DNA from: Acidobacteriota bacterium
GTDB taxonomy: Bacteria > Acidobacteriota > Vicinamibacteria > Vicinamibacterales > SCN-69-37
NCBI GenBank assembly: GCA_947467605.1
Contig: CANIII010000015.1
Location: 1 to 64,000 of the forward strand
Direction: 5' to 3'
DNA length: 64,000 nucleotides
Positions 38,203 to 47,083 of this stretch are shown piece by piece. The translations under genes and the position numbers were made by a program. Below the pieces are notes generated by a model. That model was not told where the DNA came from and did not search any database. It saw only the letters and a program-made list of their open reading frames with translations. Every line of letters begins with the position of its first letter. Within the stretch, counting starts at the first letter, position 1.

Positions 38203-39143
38203 GATTCCCCGGTCCGCGACGCCGCCGCGTAGCGCAGCGTGCGCCGGATGCGGGTCAACCCGGCCCGCTTCATCGAGCTCCCCTTCAGCTTCGTGCTGAG
38301 CGCCTCGTCACTAAGGGCGGTCAGATCGGCCAGGCGAGGAAACAGAAATCCTTCGCGCGGCTGCCACGCCGGATCGTCAGACACCGCGGCCTTGCGATTC
38401 CACGGACAGACGTCCTGACAAATGTCGCAGCCGTAGACCTGCGTCTTCACGGATGGCTGCAGGCCGCGATCGATCTCGCCGCGCGTCTCGATCGTGAGAT
38501 AGGAGAGACAGCGCGTGGCGTCAACGGTGTACGGCTGCGGAATCGCCTGCGTCGGGCACGCCTCGATGCATTTGGTGCAGGTGCCGCACATGTCGGCGAT
38601 CGGCTCGTCAGGCTCGAGCTCGGCATTCGTAAACAACTCGCCGAGAAATAGCCACGACCCAAGCTGCGGATTGATCACGCACGTGTTCTTTCCGATCCAG
38701 CCAAGGCCGGCCGCTTCCGCGAACACGCGCTCTTGCACGGCTTCGTGATCTACGCATGTGAGCCCTTCGAAGCCGGGCCCGGCTTCCGCCGCGAGCGCAG
38801 TCAGCAGCCCGCGGAGTCGCTGCCGAAGCACCAGGTGGTAGTCGTCACCCCAGGCGTAACGCGCGATTGCCACCACATCCGGATCGGTGACGGTGGCCGA
38901 GTACGGCGTGGCCGTGTTGTAGACCACCGCCACGGAGATGACCGACCTGGCCGTCGGCAGTGTTTGCGAGGGATCCATCCGCTCTTCGAGCGAATCGGCC
39001 AGATAGCCCATTTCGCCGGCATAGCCCTGGGCAATCCAGTCGGCCAAGCGGGCCAGTTTCGGGTGGCGCTCAGCTCGCGCGATGCCGCACAGGTCAAAAC
39101 CTGCCTCAGCTGCGAGAATCTTGACGCGCGTGGACGTAAGCAC
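38199..39143 (-). CDS. queG: Epoxyqueuosine reductase QueG
   Basis: A 314-residue protein starting at GTG 39143. QueG-specific features are RYAWGDDYHLVLRQRL, the AGLGWIGKNTCVINPQLGSWLFLGE segment, and two 4Fe-4S motifs, CGTCTKCIEACP and CDICQDVCPWNRK. It is a cobalamin-dependent enzyme that reduces epoxyqueuosine to queuosine in tRNA, the last step of the pathway. The C-terminal HEAT-like extension of some homologues is short here. It is divergent from the ABC-F gene (35 bp apart). Confidence 0.96.
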   Translation of the reverse strand: MLTSTRVKILAAEAGFDLCGIARAERHPKLARLADWIAQGYAGEMGYLADSLEERMDPSQTLPTARSVISVAVVYNTATPYSATVTDPDVVAIARYAWGDDYHLVLRQRLRGLLTALAAEAGPGFEGLTCVDHEAVQERVFAEAAGLGWIGKNTCVINPQLGSWLFLGELFTNAELEPDEPIADMCGTCTKCIEACPTQAIPQPYTVDATRCLSYLTIETRGEIDRGLQPSVKTQVYGCDICQDVCPWNRKAAVSDDPAWQPREGFLFPRLADLTALSDEALSTKLKGSSMKRAGLTRIRRTLRYAAASRTGES

Positions 39144-39164
39144 GGCCCATTGTCCTGCATCGGC

Positions 39165-39170
39165 TACAAT
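39165..39170 (+). promoter_or_regulatory. -10-like TACAAT before the YbiT-like gene
   Basis: TACAAT ends 8 nt before GTG 39179; the leader would be about 1-2 nt. Confidence 0.45.
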
Positions 39171-39178
39171 CGACGGTT

Positions 39179-40786
39179 GTGATTTCCGTTCAAAACGTCT
39201 CCATGCGCTTCGGCAACAAGATCCTCTTCGAGGACGTCACGACGACGTTTTCGCAGGGTCGCCGCTACGGCCTCACCGGTCCGAACGGCGCCGGTAAAAC
39301 CACCTTCATGCGGCTCCTCACTGGCGATCAGCCGCCGCAAAAAGGCACGGTGATCAGGCCCGACAAGTTCGGCGTCTTGCGACAGGATCAGTTCGCGTAC
39401 GACAAATTCACCGTCGCCGACACCGTGATCATGGGCAACAAGCGCCTGTGGAGCGCATTGCAGGAACGCGAGCACCTGTACGACAAGGGCGCCGACATGA
39501 CCGACGCGGACGGCATGCGCCTCGGCGAACTCGAGGGCGTGGTCGGTGAAGAAGACGGCTATGAGGCGGAAGCCAACGCCGCGATTCTGCTGCAGGGCCT
39601 CGACATTCCGAACGAGTTGCATCAGCGAAAGATGGCGGAACTGCAGGGCGGTCAGAAAGTGCGCGTGCTGCTCGCACAGGCGCTCTTCGGTCAGCCCGAA
39701 GCGCTGCTGCTCGATGAACCAACGAACCATCTCGACCTTGAGTCGATTCACTGGCTCCGCGATTTCCTCATGCGCTACACCGGGGCATTGATCGTGATCT
39801 CGCACGACCGACACTTTCTCAACGCGGTCTGCACGCACATCGCCGACATCGACTACCAGACGATCATCACCTACACCGGCGGGTACGACGACATGGTGCT
39901 CGCGAAGATTCAGATGCGCTCGCGCATCGAGTCGGAGAACGAACAGCGCGAGAAGAAAATCGAGCAGCTGCAGGACTTCATCGCACGTTTCTCTGCCGGC
40001 ACACGCGCGAGCCAGGTGATGTCGCGCAAGAAAGAAGTCGAGCGACTGCAGACGACGGAACTCGCGCGGTCGAACATCCAGCGCCCATTCATCAAATTCC
40101 AGATGAACCGCCCGTCAGGACGCATCGCGCTCGAGTTCGAAGGGGTGACCAAGACCTACGGCGGCGCGTCGGCAGTGGATGGCTTCAGCGCCATCATTCA
40201 GCGCGGCGAGAAGATCGTACTGACCGGCCGCAACGGCGTCGGCAAGACGACGCTACTGAAGGCGCTGCTGTCAGACGCGCCCGGGCTTCCCGCATCGCCG
40301 GACGATCTTGACGCCGGCACGGTGACATGGGGCCACGAGGTATCGGTCGGGTACTTCCCGCAGGACGCGACGGGCCTCATCAAGAAAGGCCTGACGGCTG
40401 TCGAGTGGCTCCACCAGTGGGACCCCGACGCGCACCGTCAGGACATTCACGGTCTGCTTGGCCAGATGCTGTTCACCGGCGAAGAAGGCTTGAAGCCGAC
40501 GGAAGCGCTCTCAGGTGGCGAAACCGCGCGCCTGCTTTTCTGCCGCATCATGCTGCAGAAGCCCAACGTCCTGATCTTCGACGAGCCGACCAACCACCTC
40601 GACCTCGAGTCGATCAACGCACTCAACATCGCCCTTCAGAAATTCGAAGGCACCGTCTTCATCGTGACCCACGACGAAGACGTGATGGACGAAGTCGGCA
40701 CGCGCATCTGGAGCTTCGACGACGGCGAAATCGAAGACTGGCAGGGCACGTTCGAAGACTGGCAGAACAAGTCAGGGAAGAAGTAG
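39179..40786 (+). CDS. ybiT: ABC-F ATPase, YbiT-like
   Basis: A 535-residue cytosolic protein (E. coli YbiT has 530) with two ATPase domains: Walker A GPNGAGKTT (about residues 34-42) and GRNGVGKTT (near 350), linker rich in charged helices (residues about 240-300), [11 protein letters not shown] and [11 protein letters not shown]alker B motifs. MISVQNVSMRFGNKILFEDV and FSAGTRASQVMSRKKEVERLQ are YbiT-type. ABC-F proteins act on ribosomes to rescue or regulate elongation. Start is GTG 39179. The stop abuts that of the convergent DUF4214 gene (40786/40787). Confidence 0.9.
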   Translation: MISVQNVSMRFGNKILFEDVTTTFSQGRRYGLTGPNGAGKTTFMRLLTGDQPPQKGTVIRPDKFGVLRQDQFAYDKFTVADTVIMGNKRLWSALQEREHLYDKGADMTDADGMRLGELEGVVGEEDGYEAEANAAILLQGLDIPNELHQRKMAELQGGQKVRVLLAQALFGQPEALLLDEPTNHLDLESIHWLRDFLMRYTGALIVISHDRHFLNAVCTHIADIDYQTIITYTGGYDDMVLAKIQMRSRIESENEQREKKIEQLQDFIARFSAGTRASQVMSRKKEVERLQTTELARSNIQRPFIKFQMNRPSGRIALEFEGVTKTYGGASAVDGFSAIIQRGEKIVLTGRNGVGKTTLLKALLSDAPGLPASPDDLDAGTVTWGHEVSVGYFPQDATGLIKKGLTAVEWLHQWDPDAHRQDIHGLLGQMLFTGEEGLKPTEALSGGETARLLFCRIMLQKPNVLIFDEPTNHLDLESINALNIALQKFEGTVFIVTHDEDVMDEVGTRIWSFDDGEIEDWQGTFEDWQNKSGKK

Positions 40787-41731
40787 CTACTTCACCACGG
40801 TCACGCGTCCGCCGGCTTCGACCTTGCACTCGTGCTGCGTGCCGTTCTCCAGACCGAGGATCCAGTCTTGACCGGCGTCTGATCCGCTGATGGCGGCCGC
40901 GTCGAAGACGAGCCCGCCGCGGATGGCGTCCTGGCAGCTCCGCGTGGAACCCGACGGGATTCGCAGCCGCGCATCTGGTGCCGCGGCTGACCGCCCGTCC
41001 GAAAATCTGTAGCTCGCATCCTTGCCCGAGCAGCGATACGTCATCGGCCGGGCCGCACCATCCACCCAGCGATCGTTCCCGTTGCCCTGCACCGATTGTC
41101 CATCCGAGCTCACGTCCGGAAACCTGTCGAAGCTCACCAGCACGCGACCACCTGCGTCCTTGTGGATCAACTCGAGCACGCGGAACTGACATGCGAACGC
41201 CGTGTCGAGCTTGCTCGTCGTGGCCGGAGCCGGTGACGGCTTGGGCGCTGGCGCGGGCGGCGCCGTCAGGTGATTCCGAAACTCCGATGAATTCACGAGA
41301 TCAGCAATCACGGTCGCGTATTGCCTCCGCTGCACGGGTGCGAGATACGCCTGCACGCCCTCGGTGTCGGGCAAGCGGTCGAGCATGCCTTTGTAGAACT
41401 GCTCGAGAATCACCGCCGGCGCTTTCCCCGATGTGCCGTCACGAAATTCTGCCGAGCCGACGAGCGCGTCGATCGTGCCTTTGAGCGCGCCGCGCTGGAT
41501 GTCTGCCGTCGCCACGCTCAAGCCCGACGAGTCGGCCTCACGACCCAGGATCGCCTTGTAGAGACGCTTGCCGATGGCCTCAGCGTCCGCGCGGTTGTAC
41601 GTGGCCGACGTCGTTGCCGGCGTGGTGGGTGCCGGCGGTGTCGGCCGCTGACGCTGCCCACCCTGTGCCGACAGCACAACGGTCATCGATGCCATGGCGA
41701 ACGCCATCGCGGTGCCCTTCAAGATTCGCAT
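40787..41731 (-). CDS. Secreted DUF4214-domain protein
   Basis: A 314-residue protein with AGGAG about 7 nt before the ATG and a signal peptide (about 1-22). After a Pro/Thr linker, residues about 45-155 contain two DUF4214-like units (AIGKRLYKAILGREADSSGL; ILEQFYKGMLDRLPDTEGVQAYL), a helical repeat known from phycobilisome-linker and surface proteins. The C-terminal 130 residues are a separate beta-rich domain with several cysteines (ACQFRV, MTYRCSG, RSCQDAI, HECKVE) and no recognised family. It lies 15 bp after the cytochrome operon and may be part of it. Confidence 0.72.
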   Translation of the reverse strand: MRILKGTAMAFAMASMTVVLSAQGGQRQRPTPPAPTTPATTSATYNRADAEAIGKRLYKAILGREADSSGLSVATADIQRGALKGTIDALVGSAEFRDGTSGKAPAVILEQFYKGMLDRLPDTEGVQAYLAPVQRRQYATVIADLVNSSEFRNHLTAPPAPAPKPSPAPATTSKLDTAFACQFRVLELIHKDAGGRVLVSFDRFPDVSSDGQSVQGNGNDRWVDGAARPMTYRCSGKDASYRFSDGRSAAAPDARLRIPSGSTRSCQDAIRGGLVFDAAAISGSDAGQDWILGLENGTQHECKVEAGGRVTVVK

Positions 41732-41746
41732 TGCAAACTCCTGTGC

Positions 41747-43105
41747 CTATTGGATTCCGTGACAGGCGTCACACGTCTGGCTGATCACGCGGCCGTCTTT
41801 CGCCTTGTGGCTGTCGTCATGACAGCGAAAACACCCAGGGAAGTCCATGTGTCCAATGTTGTTCGGATAGGTGCCAAATGTCACGTTCATTGCGGGAAAG
41901 ACATTTCGCGAATAAATCGCTAGGACCGAAACCACCGCGCGCTCCACCTCGGGCCGCCGCGTCATGTAGACCTGCGGTTGCTGGGTCTTGTAGAACTCCC
42001 GCACTTTGGCGGCGATCGCATCCGTCGCAGTTTGCTGGTTGGGGTACGTCCCCTTTACCGCCGCGACCGCTTCGCGACGCACGAACGGCAGAGATAACGG
42101 CAGGTCGCCGGACGCCAGCGCCGCATCCACGGCCTTCTCGGCCGTTGAGGCAAACGGATGACCAGGCCGGTTGTGGCAATCGACGCAATCCATGCGGCGA
42201 CGTTCGCCTTTGGCGAGGTCAGCGGCCGTCACGCCCTCAGCGGTGTACTCGCGCACGTTGCCGTCGCGGTCCTTGAGGCGGACCCACGGAATCACCTGCC
42301 GCTTCGCGTCGGTGGTGATGTATTCGATCTCGGTCGCCAGGCTCGTGTGCCAGTGAATGCCGGTCACGGGCCGGTTCGCGCTTTGCCCGCCACCAATATG
42401 CATCTGGAGCGTGGTCTCGGTGACGGTGTTCTTCTCATCGGCGGCGTACTCACGGAAGACCCGCACCTTGTCGCCATGGAATTTCTCTGGCCAGTGGCAC
42501 TGCTCACAGGTCTCGCGCGCCGGTCGCAGGTTTTTCACCGGCGACGGGATCGGCCGTTCGTGCGTGTTGAAGGCCACGGCAAAGACCTGCCGCGTGCCCG
42601 ACAGTTTCGACTTCACGAACCACGACGCACCCGGGCCGATGTGGCATCCGACGCAGCCCACCCGCGCATGCGCGCCCGCCTTGAACGCCTCGTGCTGGGG
42701 CTGCATCACTTCATGACACACCGTGCCGCAAAACGCCGTCGAGTCCATCACTTCCACGCCGGCGTACGCGGCCATCGACACGATCATGATGTTGACGACC
42801 GTCAGACCGAACGCCATCGCCGCGATATTGCGATGCCGCGGGTTATTGAAGTCAATCTTCGGCCACACGTCCGGCTTGCCGGCCGCGAGTCGTCGCCGGT
42901 GCAGCCAGCTGCCAATCGGAATCAGCAGCAGCCCGAGGACGAAGATGCTGGGCAGGACAATGAAGAAGACGATCCCCATGTAGGGGTTCGAGTGGAGGCC
43001 GAAGGCATCGGCCAGAAAGAAAATGAGGAAGAGGACCGCGCCGAGCGTCGTGAGGAGCACACCGACGAGCGAAACGGGGTTTCGGGGCAGAGGCAGTTTC
43101 ATCAT
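41747..43105 (-). CDS. NapC/NirT-type multiheme cytochrome c, membrane-anchored
   Basis: A 452-residue protein with two N-terminal membrane segments and a third near residue 90. Heme motifs in order are CGTVCH (a CxxxCH variant), CVGCH, CEQCH, CVDCH, CFRCH and CDACH, six in all. FCGTVCHEVMQPQHEAF and ETCEQCHWPEKFHGD are typical of the NapC/NirT-like family that oxidises menaquinol and passes electrons to periplasmic partners; Geobacter ImcH is a larger relative in design. It starts immediately after the stop of the cytochrome b gene and is the last core gene of the operon. Confidence 0.88.
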   Translation of the reverse strand: MMKLPLPRNPVSLVGVLLTTLGAVLFLIFFLADAFGLHSNPYMGIVFFIVLPSIFVLGLLLIPIGSWLHRRRLAAGKPDVWPKIDFNNPRHRNIAAMAFGLTVVNIMIVSMAAYAGVEVMDSTAFCGTVCHEVMQPQHEAFKAGAHARVGCVGCHIGPGASWFVKSKLSGTRQVFAVAFNTHERPIPSPVKNLRPARETCEQCHWPEKFHGDKVRVFREYAADEKNTVTETTLQMHIGGGQSANRPVTGIHWHTSLATEIEYITTDAKRQVIPWVRLKDRDGNVREYTAEGVTAADLAKGERRRMDCVDCHNRPGHPFASTAEKAVDAALASGDLPLSLPFVRREAVAAVKGTYPNQQTATDAIAAKVREFYKTQQPQVYMTRRPEVERAVVSVLAIYSRNVFPAMNVTFGTYPNNIGHMDFPGCFRCHDDSHKAKDGRVISQTCDACHGIQ

Positions 43106-43921
43106 TTACTTGAGCACAGCATACAAGATGAATCCCACAAGCAGCAGTCCTGTCGTGACGGCGATGGTCCCGATGACCGTGCCCAGCCGAACCAGCCAGG
43201 GTTCAGGCGCAGACACCCTCAGGGCATCGAGCCCTCCGGTCGCGATGAGGCGCGCGTATTCGTTCGGGCGCTCCTCTGCCAGTTCTTCGATCGACACCCG
43301 ACCGGTAAAGATCACGCGGTCCATCGGAAACTTCTCGGGCCGCAAATGCCCGTTGAAGAAGTGCATCGTGAAGATGAAGCCAACGGCGAGCAGGGCCTCT
43401 TCTCCGTGGATCAGCAACGCGATATTGAAGATCCAGCCCGGCACGAGCCGGGCGAAGAACACCGGGAACCACAGCAGCAGTCCCGACGCGCCGATGATGC
43501 CCATGCCCCAGAACACCGCCCAATAGTCGAACTTCTCCCAGTACGTGTAGCGATCGAATCGCGGACGAGGGCCGAGGCGCAGAAACCATTTCACGTGGGC
43601 GACGGCTTCCCTCGCGTCACGCCATTGGGGCACCATCGACTGCGGGCCCCACAAGACGCCGACATCGCGTTTGATGATGAGGCGTACGCCGAGGCGATAC
43701 AGGTGTGCCGCAAACACCGCAATGAGCAGCGACGCGCACACCCGATGCAGCCAACCGGCCACCTCGAAGCTGCCGAGGATCGACGCCATGCGGTGCGCCC
43801 ACGACTGATCGCTGAAGATGAGCGGCAACCCGGTGGCGGCCAGGCCGAGAAAGCTCAGCATGAGCAACCCGTGCAGCACCCGATCGACCCCATCGAACCG
43901 ACGAACGAATTGCGTGCTCAT
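43106..43921 (-). CDS. Cytochrome b subunit (FdnI/HydC type)
   Basis: A 271-residue membrane protein starting at ATG 43921 (MSTQFVRRFDG), whose ATGA overlaps the stop of the upstream multiheme gene. About four or five transmembrane helices carry conserved histidines (VLHGLLM, WLHRVCA, AHLYRLG, LIHGEEALL, TMHFFNGHL), as in formate dehydrogenase gamma or hydrogenase cytochrome b, which bind two b hemes and a quinone. It should move electrons between the quinone pool and the adjacent periplasmic 11-heme cytochrome. Confidence 0.88.
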   Translation of the reverse strand: MSTQFVRRFDGVDRVLHGLLMLSFLGLAATGLPLIFSDQSWAHRMASILGSFEVAGWLHRVCASLLIAVFAAHLYRLGVRLIIKRDVGVLWGPQSMVPQWRDAREAVAHVKWFLRLGPRPRFDRYTYWEKFDYWAVFWGMGIIGASGLLLWFPVFFARLVPGWIFNIALLIHGEEALLAVGFIFTMHFFNGHLRPEKFPMDRVIFTGRVSIEELAEERPNEYARLIATGGLDALRVSAPEPWLVRLGTVIGTIAVTTGLLLVGFILYAVLK

Positions 43922-45198
43922 GACCGCCCGGCCTTCTTTCGTCGTTCCGCAAACCCGCGCGGAAACCACAACACGGCGTGCAGGCCGAACACCCCGAAGA
44001 CGCCGATCAACAACCACTTCATGAAGCCGGCGGCATAGAACAACACCGGGTTGCGCTCCGCGTCGTGCTTGTCGGCATGCGGATCGTATTTGGCGAAGTT
44101 CTCGCCGGCCGTCGCGTGACACTTCCGACACGTGCTCAGCACGCGCGCGGGCGAGACCATCGACTGCGGATCGCCCTTGCCGTGAATCTCGTGCGCACCG
44201 TGGCAATCCGAACACGCCGCGACGCGCACAAACCCGAGTGAGGTCACCTGACCATGGAACGTGTCGCGATAGGTCGTGATCTTGTCGACGTGGCAGGTGC
44301 CGCATTCCCGAATGGTGTCGAGCTTCCACGACGCGACGTCCGCACGCTGAATCTGGTGTGCGGTGTGGCAATCGGCGCAGACCGGCGCCTTGTCATTACC
44401 CTTCGCGCTGGCCGCGCCATGCACGCCCCGGTCGTATTGCGCCTTGATGCCCTCGTGGCAGCCGCCGCACACGTTGGGGATAGTGCGTCGGAACACGCGG
44501 CTCTCGGGATCTGACTTCTTCCGAATATCGTGACTGCCGTGACACGACGTGCAGTTGGCCGCCACCATCAGCCCGCTCTTGCTGACGGCCTTACCGTGAA
44601 TGCTGTCCTTGTAGAGGTCTGCCACGTTGCCAATAGCGATATGCCCTTCCTTGATCACGGCCGGATCACCGTGACAGCGTCCGCACGTGGTCGGCAGATT
44701 CAGCGGATACGTCAGGGACTTCGGATCGGTCTTCGGTCGCATCTCATGCGTGCTGTGGCAATCGACGCACGTCGCCGCGACGCTGCCCGACGACTGTCGC
44801 CGCGCCGCGGCATGAATGCTGCGGTCGTACTCGACGACCTTCTCTTTGTGACAGCTGGTGCAATCGGCCTTCGCCAGCTTCGACTCGTGCGGAAAGTCGG
44901 TGAACTTCGCAAGATCTGCATGACAGTCCGTGCACTTGAGATCGAGCGCGCCGTGCACCGAGTCGGTGAACTTCGCCGGATCAACAGCGATCCGGCGTCC
45001 CGCGTCGTTCTTCGCGTCCGGATCGCCATGACAGGCCAGACAGTCGTCATTGCCCGGCCCCGGAGCGGGCTTCGCGGCGGCCGACGTCGTGGCGGGCGCT
45101 GACGGCGTCTTCTTCGGCGTGGCCTGTCCGCTCGCGGCGACGAACGCCAACGCCGCGACAAACAGCACCGAGAAGAACACCAACCAGCGCCTGATCAT
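43918..45198 (-). CDS. Periplasmic 11-heme cytochrome c with C-terminal anchor
   Basis: A 426-residue protein with a signal peptide (about 1-25) and a C-terminal membrane helix (WLLIGVFGVFGLHAVLWF). I count eleven CxxCH sites: CLACH, CTDCH, CTSCH, CVDCH, CGRCH, CTSCH, CGGCH, CADCH, CGTCH, CSDCH and CRKCH, with many extra histidines (STHEM, GSHD, TAHQI, GAHEI) for bis-His ligation. It resembles cytochrome c3/c7-type chains used as electron wires. It sits between the monoheme and the cytochrome b genes; together with the latter it mirrors the parts of the Geobacter CbcL fusion. Confidence 0.9.
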   Translation of the reverse strand: MIRRWLVFFSVLFVAALAFVAASGQATPKKTPSAPATTSAAAKPAPGPGNDDCLACHGDPDAKNDAGRRIAVDPAKFTDSVHGALDLKCTDCHADLAKFTDFPHESKLAKADCTSCHKEKVVEYDRSIHAAARRQSSGSVAATCVDCHSTHEMRPKTDPKSLTYPLNLPTTCGRCHGDPAVIKEGHIAIGNVADLYKDSIHGKAVSKSGLMVAANCTSCHGSHDIRKKSDPESRVFRRTIPNVCGGCHEGIKAQYDRGVHGAASAKGNDKAPVCADCHTAHQIQRADVASWKLDTIRECGTCHVDKITTYRDTFHGQVTSLGFVRVAACSDCHGAHEIHGKGDPQSMVSPARVLSTCRKCHATAGENFAKYDPHADKHDAERNPVLFYAAGFMKWLLIGVFGVFGLHAVLWFPRGFAERRKKAGRS

Positions 45199-45204
45199 GA
45201 CGCC

Positions 45205-45570
45205 CTACTTCTTGTTGAGCGACAACATGTACGCGACGAGCGCGTCCACGTCTTCCTTGGCGAGCGTCTTGTATTCCTTCATCGCCGGCTTGCGCTCGGC
45301 CTTCATCTTGATGGTCATCGCCTTCGGATCGGTGATCCACTCGCGGATCTCGGCAGCTTTCAACTTGGCGCCCACACCATCGAGCGGGCCCTTGGCCATG
45401 CCCTTGCCGGCGACCGAGTGACAGAGCGCGCATTTCTGCTCGGCGTAGACCTTCATGCCTTTGTCGACCGCCGCTTTGTCCTGTGCGTACGCCGCGGAAC
45501 CCACGGCGAGCCCAACCACTACTCCGAGCGCCGTTACCAACGTGCGAGTCATACCAACGTCCTTTCCCAC
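45205..45570 (-). CDS. Small periplasmic c-type cytochrome
   Basis: A 121-residue protein with a signal peptide (about 1-25) and a single heme site CALCH near residue 40 (EQKCALCHSVAGKGMAKGPLDGVG). A C-terminal methionine in AYMLSLNKK is the likely sixth ligand, as in class I cytochromes c. It is the first gene of the cytochrome operon, 6 bp before the 11-heme gene, and is a plausible soluble electron shuttle for it. AAGGAC lies about 8 nt before the ATG. Confidence 0.9.
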   Translation of the reverse strand: MGKDVGMTRTLVTALGVVVGLAVGSAAYAQDKAAVDKGMKVYAEQKCALCHSVAGKGMAKGPLDGVGAKLKAAEIREWITDPKAMTIKMKAERKPAMKEYKTLAKEDVDALVAYMLSLNKK

Positions 45571-45730
45571 CCACGAAATCAGGGGCGGTATGACTACCGG
45601 TAATGCACGTTCGTTGCCGTCGCGTCAGCGGCCGATGTGCGTGATCGTGAGAGACACCGTGCGTGCACGCAGCGAGACGACGCGCCAGCGCTGGGGGATA
45701 TTCCGCAAATGCGTTGACGATCTCGCAGGC

Positions 45731-46528
45731 TCAGCGCATCGCTTGGGCGATCGCGGCTTCCGCCAGCGGTGCCATGACCGAATATCCGGCAGCATTCGGA
45801 TGCAGGTCATCGGCGCTGAACTCGGCCTTGAGCAGCCCCGCCGCATCGGTCATCGCGGGGAAGTAGTCGAGGTAGACGTGGCCGTGCGCCGCCGCGTACG
45901 ACTTCATCCACGCATTGATCGCCAGAATCCGCTTCATCGGTCGCAGCGTCGTCTGCGGCACCGCGGCGGGCGTGGCCATGTGGTATTCGCTGACGGGTGT
46001 GATGCTCGAGAGCACGACCTTCACGCCGTTCGCGACGGCCAGCTCGCTCATCGACATCAGGTTGCCTTCGATTTCTTCATCGGTCATCGGGCCGGTGTTG
46101 CCGGCGATGTCATTCGTGCCAGCCAGGATCACGACGACCTTGGGTTTGAGATTCAGCACATCGGCCCGCATCCGCAGCAACATCTGCGGTGTGGTCTGGG
46201 CGCTAATGCCGCGCCCGACATATTTCTTCCCGGGAAAGAAGGCGCCGAATCTTGGCTGTGGCCACGAATCAGTGATCGAGTCGCCCATGAAGACGACGTC
46301 CACGGGACCCGCGGCGGTGGTGACGTTGCTGTCGCGATACCGCGCGAGATTCGGCCAGTCCTTGAGTCGCGCGTCGTTGGTGGTGACCGTCCGCAGCGCC
46401 GCGGCGAGTTCCTGACAGCTGGGCACGGGTGGTACCGGTGCTTGTGCAGCAGGCGCCTGGGCGGACGCACCGGTCGACAGCGAGAGGCATGTGGCAGCAA
46501 CAACGGCGAGGGAAAGGCGCATGGTCAA
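45731..46528 (-). CDS. SGNH/GDSL hydrolase, secreted
   Basis: A 265-residue protein with AGGAG about 8 nt before the ATG and a signal peptide (1-23). The SGNH blocks are VVFMGDSITDSW (catalytic Ser near 82), the Gly block, ILAGTNDIAGN, and ADDLHPNAAGY with the Asp/His pair. It is an esterase or lipase of the PAF-acetylhydrolase-like group, likely acting on sugar-linked esters in the periplasm. The start overlaps the stop of the SRPBCC gene by 4 nt. Confidence 0.92.
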   Translation of the reverse strand: MTMRLSLAVVAATCLSLSTGASAQAPAAQAPVPPVPSCQELAAALRTVTTNDARLKDWPNLARYRDSNVTTAAGPVDVVFMGDSITDSWPQPRFGAFFPGKKYVGRGISAQTTPQMLLRMRADVLNLKPKVVVILAGTNDIAGNTGPMTDEEIEGNLMSMSELAVANGVKVVLSSITPVSEYHMATPAAVPQTTLRPMKRILAINAWMKSYAAAHGHVYLDYFPAMTDAAGLLKAEFSADDLHPNAAGYSVMAPLAEAAIAQAMR

Positions 46529-47022
46529 CTCCTGAAGGTGGATTGTGCAGCGTGACGGCGGCGAAGCTCAAGACGCAGGCTTTCCGCACCCATCCGCATC
46601 GCCCATCGGTGATTCCACGCAAACACCGGTTTCACGAGCCAGGACAGATACTTGAGCAGGCCTTTCTCGGCCGAGATCTTCCAGTCGTAGGCCACACGAA
46701 CAGCGTTGCCTTCTGGCTGAATCGTCCAGGTCCCACGACCAACAAAGTCTCCGGAGGCCTCGAGCGAGAAGCCGTGCGGCCGGCGATTCTCCGTGATGAC
46801 GAACGTCCAGCGGAGTGTGTACGGCAGCCAGCCTTTGGTGAGGAGCGCGACGCGTTTGCCGATGCCATGCGCATCACCCGAGTGCGTGACCCTGACATCG
46901 AGGTACACGGACGGCCACCACCGCGGCAAATCCTCCGCGTTGGCCAGCACATCACTGACATCTTCACAGGTGGTCGCGGCGAACCGCCAGACCGTGACGA
47001 AGTGGTAGTCGTTGGCCGCCAT
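46525..47022 (-). CDS. SRPBCC family lipid-binding-like protein
   Basis: A 165-residue cytosolic protein with the START/polyketide-cyclase-like outline: HFVTVWRFAATTCEDVSDVLANAEDLPRWWPSVYLDVRV at the N-terminus, and SLEASGDFVGRGTWTIQPEGNAVRVAYDWKI in the middle. Such helix-grip proteins bind hydrophobic ligands. It is coupled to the GDSL esterase gene downstream (ATGA overlap). Start is ATG 47022 with CATAAT 8 nt upstream. Confidence 0.82.
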   Translation of the reverse strand: MAANDYHFVTVWRFAATTCEDVSDVLANAEDLPRWWPSVYLDVRVTHSGDAHGIGKRVALLTKGWLPYTLRWTFVITENRRPHGFSLEASGDFVGRGTWTIQPEGNAVRVAYDWKISAEKGLLKYLSWLVKPVFAWNHRWAMRMGAESLRLELRRRHAAQSTFRS

Positions 47023-47030
47023 GCCCGCCT

Positions 47031-47036
47031 ATTATG
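47031..47036 (-). promoter_or_regulatory. -10-like CATAAT before the SRPBCC gene
   Basis: On the minus strand CATAAT ends 8 nt before ATG 47022. Confidence 0.4.
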
Positions 47037-47083
47037 AACAACGAACCTTGGCGTTCCGACACACGTATCGAGAGACATTACCT

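Noticed and set aside
42158..44038. A 626-codon plus-strand open frame
   Set aside because: Antisense shadow of the NapC-like and cytochrome b genes, whose heme motifs are unambiguous.
45571..45730. The 160-bp gap before the cytochrome operon as a riboswitch or small RNA
   Set aside because: No conserved stem arrangement or promoter/terminator pair could be recognised; only a weak Shine-Dalgarno stretch before 45570 is visible.
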